Assembly (NCBI GenBank): GCA_963822485.1
Contig: CAWGHW010000037.1
Span: 992,001 to 1,056,000, forward strand
Source: DASUBV01 sp963822485
GTDB lineage: Bacteria > Actinomycetota > Actinomycetes > Streptosporangiales > Streptosporangiaceae
Direction of reading: 5' to 3'
Length of the DNA: 64,000 nt
A program made the translations under genes and the position numbers. The notes under the pieces are model-generated. The model did not search any database. It was not told where the DNA came from and saw only the letters and a list, made by a program, of their open reading frames with translations. Below, one piece after another: positions 6,934 to 15,081 of this stretch (the first letter of the stretch is position 1; every line of letters starts with the position of its first letter).

Positions 6934-7913
6934 TGAGAATAGGAATCCTGGGCGCGGCCGGCATCGCCCCCGCCGCCATCATCCGGCCCGTCCGCCGCCG
7001 CGGTGGCGATGTGACGGTGGCCGCCGTGGCCGCGCGCGACGAGGAGCGGGCCGCCCGCTACGCCGCCGAGCACGGCATACCGGCCTGGTACGGCGATTAC
7101 CAGCGGCTGCTCGACGACCCGTCCATTGACCTGATCTACAACGCGCTGCCGCCGTCGCGCCACGCGGACATGTCGATCGCCGCCCTGGCCGCGGGCAAGG
7201 ACGTGCTGTGCGAGAAGCCGTTCGCCATGAACGCCGCGCAGGCCGCCGGCATGAACGAGGCGGCCAGCCGGGCCGGGCGCCGGGTGATCGAGGCCTTCCA
7301 CGACCGGTACCACCCGCTCCAGCCAGCCATCGTCGAGATCCTGGCCTCCGGCCGCCTGGGCCAGATCCGGTCCATGACGGCGAACTTCTCGGCCAGCATC
7401 CCGTTCTTCGCCGAGTCCCTGCGCCACGTGCCCGAGCTGGGCGGCGGCGCGCTCATGGACCTGGGCTGCTACGCGGTGCACTGGCTGCGCACGTTCGCCG
7501 GCGAGGAGCCCTCGGTCATCACGGCGGAGGCGGAGCTCGGCTCGCTGGGCGCCGACGAGACCATCCGGGCCGAGCTGGAGTTTCCCTCCGGAGTGCGCGG
7601 CCGCGTGGAGACGAGCATGACCGAGGGCGTAGCCCTCACCCAGTCATTCCGCGTCGAGGCCGAGCGCGGCACGCTGGAAGTGACCGGCGTGGTCTTCCCG
7701 TCTCGCGGCCACAGCATCCGCCAGGTGATCGACGGGCTGCCGGGCACCAGCACCGTGGCCGGCGCGGAGACCTACGACCACCAGCTCGCCGCGGTGCACG
7801 AGGCGCTGCGCAGTGGCGCCCGGCTGCCCACCGAGGACGCGGACCCCGTCGGCAACATGGCGGTCATCGACGCCATCTACGCCAGCGCCGGGGTGGCCAG
7901 GCCCGGCCAGTAG
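6933..7913 (+). CDS. Gfo/Idh/MocA family oxidoreductase
   Basis: The 326-residue protein begins MRIGILGAAGIAPAAI, a Rossmann fold, and carries the family motif CEKPF, whose Lys takes part in catalysis, at about residue 90. The C-terminal alpha/beta substrate domain includes GGGALMDLGCYAVHWLR. Such enzymes oxidise or reduce sugars, inositols and related compounds with NAD(P). Its ATG overlaps the stop of the preceding SDR by one base, indicating a two-gene operon. It is shorter than and clearly distinct from the two Gfo-type proteins at 10967-13212. The substrate is unknown. Confidence 0.9.
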   Translation: MRIGILGAAGIAPAAIIRPVRRRGGDVTVAAVAARDEERAARYAAEHGIPAWYGDYQRLLDDPSIDLIYNALPPSRHADMSIAALAAGKDVLCEKPFAMNAAQAAGMNEAASRAGRRVIEAFHDRYHPLQPAIVEILASGRLGQIRSMTANFSASIPFFAESLRHVPELGGGALMDLGCYAVHWLRTFAGEEPSVITAEAELGSLGADETIRAELEFPSGVRGRVETSMTEGVALTQSFRVEAERGTLEVTGVVFPSRGHSIRQVIDGLPGTSTVAGAETYDHQLAAVHEALRSGARLPTEDADPVGNMAVIDAIYASAGVARPGQ

Positions 7914-7967
7914 TACCAGGCGATGGCCGGGGTGACGACCCCAGCGGTCAGGACGGCCGCGGCCGCA

Positions 7968-8713
7968 TTACATAGCGGCCTGGCGGCGGAAGTAGCCGGC
8001 CTCGCCGATCAGCCCGATGATGCCCGCCGCGGCTAGCACGAAGCCGGCGAGCATGCCGACGCCGCCGCCGACGCCCATCTTGTTGGTGCCGAAGTCCAGT
8101 CCGAACGCGTAGCCCACGAACAGGAAGAAGGTCTGCGTGCCCAGGGCCGTGAGCATCGCGGCCACGATCGTGACCAGCATGTCCCGGCGGGTGACCAGCA
8201 GCAGGATGCCGCCGACGATGGCCACCAGCACGACCACGATGGGCTCGGCCGCGAAAAAGAGGTTGTTCAGGCTGGCGCCCGACCCGGCGTCGAAGATGGA
8301 CTCCGAGGCGTACTTGCCGCCGACGCCGGTGGCCAGGTGCGCATAGGGCAGCGCCGAGCCGACCAGGACGATCACCGCGCCGACGATGGCCATGATGCCC
8401 GCGATGATCTTGAGATTCCGGCTGGCCCCGGCCGGCCGCGGCACGGGCGGGCCGTACGGCACCCCGCCCGGCCAGCCGCCGGGGGCGGCGTAGGGCACCG
8501 GCGGGCCCTGCTGGGGACCGCCGGGCGGACCGTAGGGCTGGGCGGCCGGCCGGGCGGCGGCGCGCCGGGCGGCGGCGGTGCGCCGGACGGACCGTAGGGC
8601 TGGGCGGCCGGCCCGGGCGTTGCCCCGCTGGCCGAGGCGGCGACCGGGGTGCCGCACCGGGCGCAGAATGTGTTTCCGGCGCCAATCTCTGCCCCGCACC
8701 TGGAACACGTCAC
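7968..8713 (-). pseudogene. Zinc-ribbon, multi-pass membrane protein (frame broken once)
   Basis: GTG 8713, after GAGGAGG, starts MTCSRCGAEIGAGNTFCARC, a CxxC...CxxC zinc ribbon, followed by a Pro/Gly/Tyr linker. The rest of the protein, four or so membrane helices (LKIIAGIMAIVGAVIVLVG, IVVVLVAIVGGILLLV, MLVTIVAAMLTALG, VGMLAGFVLAAAGIIGLIG), continues in another frame. The two frames meet at about 8545, inside two copies of the linker repeat (8526-8552 and 8588-8614), and adding one base restores a 248-residue protein. Slippage or a base-calling error in C/G runs is the likely cause, so the gene may be intact in the organism. The function of such zinc-ribbon membrane proteins is unknown. Confidence 0.65.
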
Positions 8714-8827
8714 GACCGGACCTCCTCGTCGTTGACGACAGCACATCAAGGGCTGCGCAAGTAATCCGCAATGTCGTAAATGTAGCGCTTGCGCGGCCGG
8801 CTTCCCGGATCCGGCCGGCTGATGCCA

Positions 8828-8906
8828 CCACCTCTTTACGTGCCAGATCTCAAGCCAGCACGATATGATGAAAGCGTGCTCACAGCCGAGCACGTAAAGG
8901 AGGTGG
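8828..8906 (+). promoter_or_regulatory. Structured leader that can sequester the Shine-Dalgarno of the gene at 8911
   Basis: CCACCTCTTTACGTGC (8828-8843) is complementary, with one bulged G, to 8890-8906, which contains the near-perfect Shine-Dalgarno AAAGGAGGTG. A competing hairpin is possible: CGTGCT (8875-8880) can pair either with AGCACG at 8857-8862 or with AGCACG at 8889-8894, and the latter would free the ribosome site. A TATGAT hexamer at 8864-8869 could instead be a -10 element; in that case the left arm would not be in the RNA. Confidence 0.5.
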
Positions 8907-8910
8907 CGTC

Positions 8911-9726
8911 ATGGCCGAGGTGGACCAGCCAGCCGCATGCGAGGCATGCGGCCGCCCCCTCCCTGTTCAGCATGGTCAGGGGCGTCGGCGCCACTACTGT
9001 GACGCCACCTGCCGCAGCGCCGGCCGTCGGCAGCGCCAGCGGACCGAGACGGACGTTAAGGAGAAGTTGACACCAGTTCGACGTCATGAGAACGTTGACG
9101 GTGTGGGCGGAACCGGTGCGCCGGGCGCTGCCACAGGGAGAGGCCTGGCCGACGCGACGGCCCGGCAGGTCCTGGACGCGGCCGCGCGGCTGGCCGGGCA
9201 GCTGGGCCGGGCCGGCTCGCCGCTGGCGGCGGTGACGGCGGCACGGGAGCTGTCGGCCACCGCGGACGCGGCGCTTCAGGAGTCCGTGGACCGGGCCCGG
9301 GCGGCGGGCCATAGCTGGAGGGAGATCGGCGATGTGCTGGAGACCACGCGGCAGGCCGCGTTCCAGCGCTTCGGCCGGCCCGTCGACCCCCGCACCGGCC
9401 AGCCCCTGGTCCGCCAGGTCCTGCCCGGCGCGGCCGAGCGGGCCGAGGCCATCGTGCGGCTGCTGGCCGCGGGCCGCTGGGCCGAGGTCCGCCGCGGCTT
9501 CGACGCCACGATGCGCGACCGGCTGGACGCCGGCGAGCTGGCCCGCGGCTGGACCCAGGTGGTCGGCATGATCGGCGCCCTGGAGAGCACCGGCGAGCCG
9601 GCCGTGACCTCGGCCGGGATCGGCACCGTGGTCGACGTCCCGCTGCACTTCGAGGCCGGCGACCGGACCGGGCGGATCAGCTTCAGCCCGGACGGCCAGA
9701 TCATCGGCCTGTTCATCCGGCCTTAA
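8911..9726 (+). CDS. Zinc-finger/HTH/DUF3887-like protein
   Basis: The 271-residue protein has three visible parts. Residues 10-40 carry a CxxC...CxxxC pattern (CEACGRPL, then HYCDATCRSAGRR) like a small zinc finger. Residues 95-150 include HSWREIGDVLETTRQAAFQRFG, a helix-turn-helix resembling a sigma region 4 or homeodomain-like motif. Residues 175-271 (AGRWAEVRRGFDATMRDRL through RISFSPDGQIIGLFIRP) match the DUF3887 fold, usually in extracytoplasmic or stress proteins. It is probably a cytosolic regulator with a sensory NTF2-like domain. It is followed after 14 bp by a small membrane protein, likely co-transcribed. The leader is unusually structured. Confidence 0.75.
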   Translation: MAEVDQPAACEACGRPLPVQHGQGRRRHYCDATCRSAGRRQRQRTETDVKEKLTPVRRHENVDGVGGTGAPGAATGRGLADATARQVLDAAARLAGQLGRAGSPLAAVTAARELSATADAALQESVDRARAAGHSWREIGDVLETTRQAAFQRFGRPVDPRTGQPLVRQVLPGAAERAEAIVRLLAAGRWAEVRRGFDATMRDRLDAGELARGWTQVVGMIGALESTGEPAVTSAGIGTVVDVPLHFEAGDRTGRISFSPDGQIIGLFIRP

Positions 9727-9740
9727 AGAAAGGCAGCGCG

Positions 9741-9962
9741 ATGCACGACAACAACTCGTTCGGCCCCGAGAAGCGGCCCTGGTTCGGGCCCAAGCGCTTC
9801 GGCTACGGCTACGGACCGCGAAGCTGGCCGGGCTGGCTGCTCGTGGCGGTGTCGGTGGCCGCCACGATCCTCGTCGCGTCTGCCACGCACTCCCCGCTGG
9901 CCGCGCTGATCATGCTGCCCGTGGTGGTGATCACGATTATTTCTGGCGCGCGGAGTCGCTGA
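9741..9962 (+). CDS. Small membrane protein (73 aa)
   Basis: After a charged, aromatic N-terminus (RPWFGPKRFGYGYGPRSWPGW) the protein has two hydrophobic stretches, LLVAVSVAATILVAS and LAALIMLPVVVITIIS, and ends in a basic SGARSR. It therefore looks like a two-helix inner-membrane protein with both ends probably cytoplasmic. The AAAGG before ATG 9741 and the 14-bp spacing suggest co-transcription with the DUF3887-like gene. I recognise no family function. The last 26 bases overlap the end of the convergent isomerase gene. Confidence 0.75.
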   Translation: MHDNNSFGPEKRPWFGPKRFGYGYGPRSWPGWLLVAVSVAATILVASATHSPLAALIMLPVVVITIISGARSR

Positions 9963-10950
9963 ACGCCGCGTCGAACGAGGCCGCCGGCGGCGTGTGGTCG
10001 AAGGCGCGCAGGAAGCGCACCGCCTCGGCCGCGCCCTCCAGCCGGTCCATGCCCGCGTCTTCCCACTCCACCGAGATCGGCCCGTCGTAGCCGATGGAGT
10101 TCAGCATCCGGAAGATGTCCTCCCAGCGGATGTCGCCCCGCCCGGCGGACACGAAGTCCCAGCCCCGGTGCGGGTCGCCCCAGGCCAGGTGCGAGCCGAG
10201 GCGGCCGTTGCGGCCGTCCAGCCGGGTGCGCGATTCCTTGCAGTCGACGTGGTAGATCCGGTCGGAGTAGGCGTCCAGGAACGCGATCGGATCCAGGTCC
10301 TGCCAGACGAAGTGGCTGGGGTCGAAGTTGAGCCCGAACGCCGGCCGGTGCGCCACCGCCTCCAGCGCCCGCTTGGTGGTCCAGAAGTCATAGGCGATCT
10401 CGCTCGGGTGCACCTCGTGCGCGAACCGCACGCCCTCGGCGTCGAACACGTCCAGGATCGGGCTCCACCGCCCGGCGAAGTCGTCGTACCCCTCGTCGAT
10501 CATGGTCTGCGGCACGGGCGGGAACATGGCCACCGTGTGCCAGATCGACGAGCCGGTGAACCCGACCACCGTCTGCACCCCGAACGCCGCCGCGGCCCGC
10601 GCCGTGTCGGCCATCTCCGCGGCCGCCCGCTGCCGCACGCCCTCCGGCTCGCCGTCACCCCAGATCCGCGCGGGCACGATGGCCTGGTGCCGGGCGTCGA
10701 TCGGGTGGTCGCACACCGCCTGCCCGACCAGGTGGTTGGAGATGGCCCAGCAGCGCAGCTCGTACTTCTCCAGCAGCGCGTGCCGCCCGGCCAGGTAGCC
10801 GTCCTCGCCCAGCGCGCGGTCCACCTCGAAATGATCTCCCCAGCAGGCCAGCTCGAGCCCGTCGTAGCCCCACTCGTGGGCCCGGCGCGCGACCTCCTCC
10901 AGGGGCAGGTCGGCCCACTGTCCGGTGAACAAGGTAAACGGCCTGGCCAT
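9937..10950 (-). CDS. Sugar phosphate isomerase/epimerase (xylose isomerase-like TIM barrel)
   Basis: The 337-residue protein shows the AP-endonuclease-2/xylose-isomerase-like barrel: YDGLELACWGDHFEVD near the start, FAHEVHPSEIAYDFW, FGLNFDPSHFVWQDLDP, IYHVDCKESR and ISVEWEDAGMDR, containing the Glu, Asp and His that bind the divalent metal. The start ATG 10950 is preceded by AAAGGAGC, so the longer frame beyond it is not used. It is the last gene of a four-gene minus-strand operon with two Gfo/Idh/MocA dehydrogenases and another barrel protein, 16 bp after its neighbour. Predicted role: isomerisation, epimerisation or eliminative cleavage of an oxidised sugar. Confidence 0.88.
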   Translation of the reverse strand: MARPFTLFTGQWADLPLEEVARRAHEWGYDGLELACWGDHFEVDRALGEDGYLAGRHALLEKYELRCWAISNHLVGQAVCDHPIDARHQAIVPARIWGDGEPEGVRQRAAAEMADTARAAAAFGVQTVVGFTGSSIWHTVAMFPPVPQTMIDEGYDDFAGRWSPILDVFDAEGVRFAHEVHPSEIAYDFWTTKRALEAVAHRPAFGLNFDPSHFVWQDLDPIAFLDAYSDRIYHVDCKESRTRLDGRNGRLGSHLAWGDPHRGWDFVSAGRGDIRWEDIFRMLNSIGYDGPISVEWEDAGMDRLEGAAEAVRFLRAFDHTPPAASFDAAFSDSARQK

Positions 10951-10966
10951 GCTCGCTCCTTTTATC

Positions 10967-12115
10967 TCAAACAATGGTCGCGGCGGGGACCGCCGTCCAC
11001 CTGGACTCATGCTCGGCGCTGTCCTGTACCGCGTCCAGCACCCGCTGCACCTGGAGGCCGTCGGCGAACGACGGGGCCGGGTCGGCCTCCGCGCTGATCG
11101 CGTTCACCAGGTCGGCGACCTCGTGGGTGAACGTGTGCTCCCAGCCCAGCACGTGCCCCGGCGGCCACCAGGCCGAAATATAGGGGTCGGTCGGCTCGGT
11201 GACCAGGACCCGGCGGAACCCGGCCGTCCTTGTGTCCTCGGTGTGGTCGTGGAACTCCAGCTCGTTGAGCCGCTCCAGGTCGAAGGCCAGGCTGCCGCGC
11301 TCGCCGTTCAGCTCGATGCGCAGGCCGTTCTTGCGGCCGGACGCGAACCGCGTCGCCTCGAACGAGGCCGCGATGCCCGAGCCCAGCCGCCCGGTGAACA
11401 GGGCCGCGTCGTCCACGGTCACCGGGCCGGGCCCGGTGCCGTCCGGCCGCGGCCGCTCGCCCACGAACGTGGTGGTCAGCCCGGACACGCCGGTGACCAG
11501 CTCACCGGTCAGGTACTGGGCCAGGTCCACGATGTGCGCGCCCAGGTCGCCCAGCGCGCCCGAGCCCGCGTGCTCGCGCTCCAGCCGCCAGGTCAGCGGG
11601 AACGCCGGGTCGACCAGCCAGTCCTGCAGGTAGGTGGCCCGCACGTGCCGGAGCTGACCCAGGCGCGGCACCAGCTGGCGGGCCAGCGCGATGGCCGGCA
11701 CCCGCCGGTAGTTGAAGCCGATCATCGAGCGGACGCCGCGCGCGCTGGCCCGTGCCGCGGCCGCCGCCATGGCCTCGGCCTCGGCCACCGTGTTGGCCAG
11801 CGGCTTCTCGCACAGCACGTGCTGGCCCGCGTCCAGCGCCGCGATGGCGATCTCGGCGTGCGAGTCCCCCGGCGTGCAGACGTCGATGAGCTGCACGTCC
11901 TCGCGGCCGATCAGGGTCCGCCAGTCGGTCTGCGCCTCGGCCCAGCCCAGCCGGCGCGCCGCCGCCTGAGCCGCGGCGCCGTCCCGGCCGCACAGCACGA
12001 CCATGGCCGGGTCCAGCGGCAGGTCGAACACGCGCGGCGCGGTCCGCCAGGCCTGCGAGTGGGCCGCGCCCATGAAGGCGTAGCCGACCATGCCGACGCC
12101 GAGGCGCTCGATCAC
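10967..12115 (-). CDS. Gfo/Idh/MocA family oxidoreductase
   Basis: This 382-residue NAD(P)-dependent enzyme starts MIERLGVGMVGYAFMGAAHS, with a Rossmann loop, and has the catalytic-lysine motif CEKPL at about residue 105, then GFNYRRVPAIALARQLV and DLGAHIVDLAQYLTG in the substrate domain with the expected Asp and His. The C-terminal WPPGHVLGWEHTFTHEVADL is typical of the larger sugar dehydrogenases of this family. It overlaps the upstream Gfo-type gene by four bases (ATGA) and is followed by the isomerase at 10950. Regulation is presumably by the LacI-type repressor encoded divergently. The exact sugar is not deducible. Confidence 0.9.
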   Translation of the reverse strand: MIERLGVGMVGYAFMGAAHSQAWRTAPRVFDLPLDPAMVVLCGRDGAAAQAAARRLGWAEAQTDWRTLIGREDVQLIDVCTPGDSHAEIAIAALDAGQHVLCEKPLANTVAEAEAMAAAAARASARGVRSMIGFNYRRVPAIALARQLVPRLGQLRHVRATYLQDWLVDPAFPLTWRLEREHAGSGALGDLGAHIVDLAQYLTGELVTGVSGLTTTFVGERPRPDGTGPGPVTVDDAALFTGRLGSGIAASFEATRFASGRKNGLRIELNGERGSLAFDLERLNELEFHDHTEDTRTAGFRRVLVTEPTDPYISAWWPPGHVLGWEHTFTHEVADLVNAISAEADPAPSFADGLQVQRVLDAVQDSAEHESRWTAVPAATIV

Positions 12116-13212
12116 GTCAGGGTGGCGGCGGCCGGGTCCCAGCCGGCCGGGAGCGTCGCCGGGACGGTGAACGTGCTGCTGACCGGCTCGAAGGCGCCCG
12201 ACTCGGCCGAGCGCGCGATCGACTCCATGATGTCCAGCACGTGCAGGGCCAGCTCGCCGGTGGCCCGGTGCGGCAGCCCGGCCCGCAGCGACCGGGCCAG
12301 GTCCAGCACCCCGAGGCCGCGCCCGGCCGTGGCCCCGGCCGCCGGGGTCACGGTCCAGTCCTCATCGTCGGCGGTCTGCGACTTCACCTCGCCGTCGAAC
12401 CGGTTCGGGTCGGGCAGCGAGAGCGTCGCCTCGGTGCCGGTGACCTCGATGAACCCGTTCCGCCGCAGTGGCGAGTCGAAGCTGAGCACGATCGTGGCGC
12501 TCTGCCCGCCGGCGTAGCTGATCAGCGCCGACACATGCGTGGGCACCTCGACATCGAAGGTCGTCCCGGCCTGGGGGCCGCGGCCCACCACGCGCTGGTC
12601 GCGGGACCGGCCGGCCACCGCGGCCACGCTGTGCGCGGGCCCGAATAGCGAGGCCAGCGTGGTCAGGTAGTACGGCCCCATGTCGAACAGCGGGCCGCCG
12701 CCGACCTGGAACAGGAACTGCGGGGCGGGGTGCCAGCGCTCCGGTCCCGGCACCTGGAACAGCGCCAGCGCGGTCTGCGGCGCGCCGATGCTCCCGGCCT
12801 CGATCATCCGGCGGGAGGTCTGGAGCCCGGCCCCGAGCAGGGTGTCCGGAGCGCAGCCGACTCGCACCCCGGCCGCGCTGGCCTGCTTCAGCAGCGCCTG
12901 GCCGCTGGCGGTGTCCAGGGCGAGCGGCTTCTCCACCCAGACGTGCTTGCCGGCCGCGATCGCCATCGCGCTGACCTCGGCGTGCGCCGCGGGCACGGTC
13001 AGGTTGACGACGATCTCCACGTCCGGGTGATCAAGGGCCTGGGCCGTGTTGCCTACATCCGGCACGCCGTACTCGGCCGCCTTGCTCTTGGCCCGCTCGA
13101 CGTCAATGTCGGCGCAGAACACCACGTTCAGGTCGGGGAACGAGGTCATGTTCCGCAGGTACTCGTCGCTGATCGTGCCGCAGCCGACCACGGCCACGCC
13201 GACGGCGGTCAC
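12112..13212 (-). CDS. Gfo/Idh/MocA family oxidoreductase
   Basis: A 366-residue dehydrogenase of the same superfamily but a different branch from its neighbour: Rossmann start VGVAVVGCGTISDEYLRN, the lysine motif VEKPL, and a substrate domain with PLFDMGPYYLTTLASLFG carrying the conserved Asp. Stop-start overlaps of four bases on both sides (13212-13209 and 12115-12112) show tight translational coupling with the barrel protein upstream and the second dehydrogenase downstream. Two different Gfo-type enzymes in one operon suggest two oxidation or reduction steps on one sugar, or oxidation followed by re-reduction after epimerisation. Confidence 0.9.
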   Translation of the reverse strand: MTAVGVAVVGCGTISDEYLRNMTSFPDLNVVFCADIDVERAKSKAAEYGVPDVGNTAQALDHPDVEIVVNLTVPAAHAEVSAMAIAAGKHVWVEKPLALDTASGQALLKQASAAGVRVGCAPDTLLGAGLQTSRRMIEAGSIGAPQTALALFQVPGPERWHPAPQFLFQVGGGPLFDMGPYYLTTLASLFGPAHSVAAVAGRSRDQRVVGRGPQAGTTFDVEVPTHVSALISYAGGQSATIVLSFDSPLRRNGFIEVTGTEATLSLPDPNRFDGEVKSQTADDEDWTVTPAAGATAGRGLGVLDLARSLRAGLPHRATGELALHVLDIMESIARSAESGAFEPVSSTFTVPATLPAGWDPAAATLT

Positions 13213-14003
13213 GAGGCACCGCGCTGGACCGGTTCGGCCAGGCCGTGGCTGGCCAGCCAGGCCAGGCTGTCGCCCACCGCGGTGAGCATGTCCGTGGCGC
13301 AGCGGTCCAGCTCCACGATGTGCCAGTCGGCCGGGCTGGCGGCCAGGATGTCGGCCACCGGCATCCGCCCCGAGCCGACCGCGGTCATGTCGCCGTCCTT
13401 GGTGATCGGGCCGTCCTTGACGTGCAGGTAGCGGACCCGGTCGCCGAGGCGGCCGAGCAGCGCGACCACGTCCTGGCCGCCCACCGCCGCCCAGTAGGTG
13501 TCCAGCTCGAGCAGCACGCCGTCGTCCAGCTCCCCGGCCAGCACCTCGAGCGCGGGCCGGCCGTCCACGATCGCGGACAGCTCGTGGTCATGGTTGTGGT
13601 ACCCGAGCCGCATGCCGTCGTCCGCGACCCGGCGGGCCGCCTCGTTCAGCTCGGCCGCGACCCCGCGCACCGCGTCCGCGTCGGCGAACCGGTCCGGCGG
13701 CAGGTACGGGACGACGATCGTGTCGGTGCCCAGGGTCTGGGCCGCGGCCACGATCGCCGCCGCGTCGTCGCCCACCGGGATCGCGTGCACGCTCGTCACG
13801 GCCAGCCCCGCCGCGGCCAGGTCGTCGCGCAGCCCCTCGGGGTCGCTCAGGATGTTGAACGGCTCAACGGCGCCGTATCCGAAGCCGGCGACCCGGGCCA
13901 GGACGCCCTTACGGTCGGCGGCGATCTGCTCGCGGACGGTGTACAGCTGAAGTGCCGGGATACTCGGGGTGCTGGTCAAGCCGCTCAAGCTCCTCAAGGT
14001 CAT
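13209..14003 (-). CDS. Sugar phosphate isomerase/epimerase (TIM barrel), first gene of sugar operon
   Basis: The 264-residue protein matches IolE/IolI-like AP-endonuclease barrels: PALQLYTVREQIAADRKGVLA, YGAVEPFN, LGYHNHDHELSAI with metal-binding His and Asp, LLELDTYWAAVGG, and YLHVKDGPI. ATG 14003 directly abuts a 14-bp palindrome and has no ribosome site. A TTG at 13979 has GAGGAG about ten bases upstream and would begin MTSTPSIPALQLYTVRE like its relatives, so it may be the true start; the palindrome would then lie 24 bp upstream. It is the promoter-proximal gene of a four-gene operon controlled by the divergent LacI gene. Confidence 0.87.
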   Translation of the reverse strand: MTLRSLSGLTSTPSIPALQLYTVREQIAADRKGVLARVAGFGYGAVEPFNILSDPEGLRDDLAAAGLAVTSVHAIPVGDDAAAIVAAAQTLGTDTIVVPYLPPDRFADADAVRGVAAELNEAARRVADDGMRLGYHNHDHELSAIVDGRPALEVLAGELDDGVLLELDTYWAAVGGQDVVALLGRLGDRVRYLHVKDGPITKDGDMTAVGSGRMPVADILAASPADWHIVELDRCATDMLTAVGDSLAWLASHGLAEPVQRGAS

Positions 14004-14017
14004 GCTTTTCGAAAAGC
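14004..14017. promoter_or_regulatory. LacI-type operator, perfect 14-bp palindrome
   Basis: GCTTTTCGAAAAGC is a perfect dyad with the central CG expected of LacI-family operators. It lies in the gap between the sugar operon and the divergently encoded LacI regulator at 14077, so it is the natural site for repression of both. Confidence 0.75.
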
Positions 14018-14076
14018 GTTCGCTCCGTTAGCCTCCTAGCTAAGACGCATTCCGCGGCCCGGTCAATAGGGGGTAC

Positions 14077-15078
14077 GTGAGCCGCCGCAGCACGCTGGTC
14101 GGCATCGCCGCCGAGGCGGGGGTGTCAGTCTCGGCCGTGTCCAAGGTCCTCAACGGGCGCACCGACGTGGCCGCCGGCACCAGGGAGCGCATCGCGGGCC
14201 TGCTGCGCCAGCACGGCTACCAGGTCGCCTCGCGCCTCGGCTTCGGCGTGGTGGACCTGCTCATCGCCACCCTGCACAGCCCGTGGGCCGAGGAACTGCT
14301 GCGCGGCACCGTGGAGGCCGCCACCGAGACGGGCACCAGCGTGGTCGTCACCACCGTGGCCTCCCCGGCCGAGTTCACCGGCTGGCTGGACCACGCCGCC
14401 GACCGGGGCACCGACGGCGCGCTGTGCGTGCTGCACCTGCCCGGCAGCCAGGAGCTCCAGCGGCTGGCCGCGGCCCGGATCCCGCTGGTGGTCATCGACC
14501 CGCCCGAGGAGCCCGGCGACGACATCATGTCGGTGGGCACCACCAACTGGCAGGGCAGCCTGACCGCGACCCGGCACCTGACCGACCTGGGCCACCAGCG
14601 GATCGCCATCATCGGCGGCCCGGAGGGCCTGTGGTCCAGCCGGGCCCGGCTGGACGGCTACCGCGCGGCCCTGCACGCCGCCGGGCTGAGCCCGGCCGGG
14701 GACCTGGTCCGCCGCGACCTGTTCACCGTCGAGGGCGGCCAGCGCCAGGGCCGCGACCTGCTCGCGCTGGCCGACCCGCCCACCGCCATCGTGGCCGGCA
14801 ACGACGCCCAGGCCTTCGGCGTGCTCCAGGCCCTGGCCGAGCGCGGCCTGCGCGCGCCCGACGACCTCAGCGTGATCGGCTTCGACGACGTCCCGGTGGC
14901 CTCCTGGGCCACGCCCGCGCTGACCACCGTCCGCCAGCCGCTGGCCGCCATGGCCGCGACCGCGTTCCGGATGCTGCGCTCCGACCCGGCCACCGCCGAG
15001 GGCGAGCCGCGGCACATCGAGCTGGCCACCGCGCTGGTCGTCCGGGGCAGCACCGGGCCGCCCCGCGGGTCAGGCTGA
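14077..15078 (+). CDS. LacI-family transcriptional regulator
   Basis: Residues 6-50 (LVGIAAEAGVSVSAVSKVLN through GTRERIAGLLRQHGYQ) are the LacI helix-turn-helix and hinge. Residues 60-330 form the periplasmic-binding-protein-like sensor, with VIDPPEEPGDDIMSVGTTNWQG, HQRIAIIGGPEGLWSSRARLDGY and VIGFDDVPVASWATPALTTV, all characteristic. It starts with GTG 14077 and is divergent from the isomerase/dehydrogenase operon. The perfect CG-centred palindrome between them supports repression relieved by a sugar or its oxidised derivative. No transporter is encoded nearby, so the inducer may be made inside the cell or enter by a distant system. Confidence 0.92.
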   Translation: MSRRSTLVGIAAEAGVSVSAVSKVLNGRTDVAAGTRERIAGLLRQHGYQVASRLGFGVVDLLIATLHSPWAEELLRGTVEAATETGTSVVVTTVASPAEFTGWLDHAADRGTDGALCVLHLPGSQELQRLAAARIPLVVIDPPEEPGDDIMSVGTTNWQGSLTATRHLTDLGHQRIAIIGGPEGLWSSRARLDGYRAALHAAGLSPAGDLVRRDLFTVEGGQRQGRDLLALADPPTAIVAGNDAQAFGVLQALAERGLRAPDDLSVIGFDDVPVASWATPALTTVRQPLAAMAATAFRMLRSDPATAEGEPRHIELATALVVRGSTGPPRGSG

Positions 15079-15081
15079 CGG

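Noticed and set aside
8714..8893. Upstream extension of the zinc-ribbon gene to 8893
   Set aside because: A strong GAGGAGG precedes GTG 8713 and the added residues show no conservation pattern.
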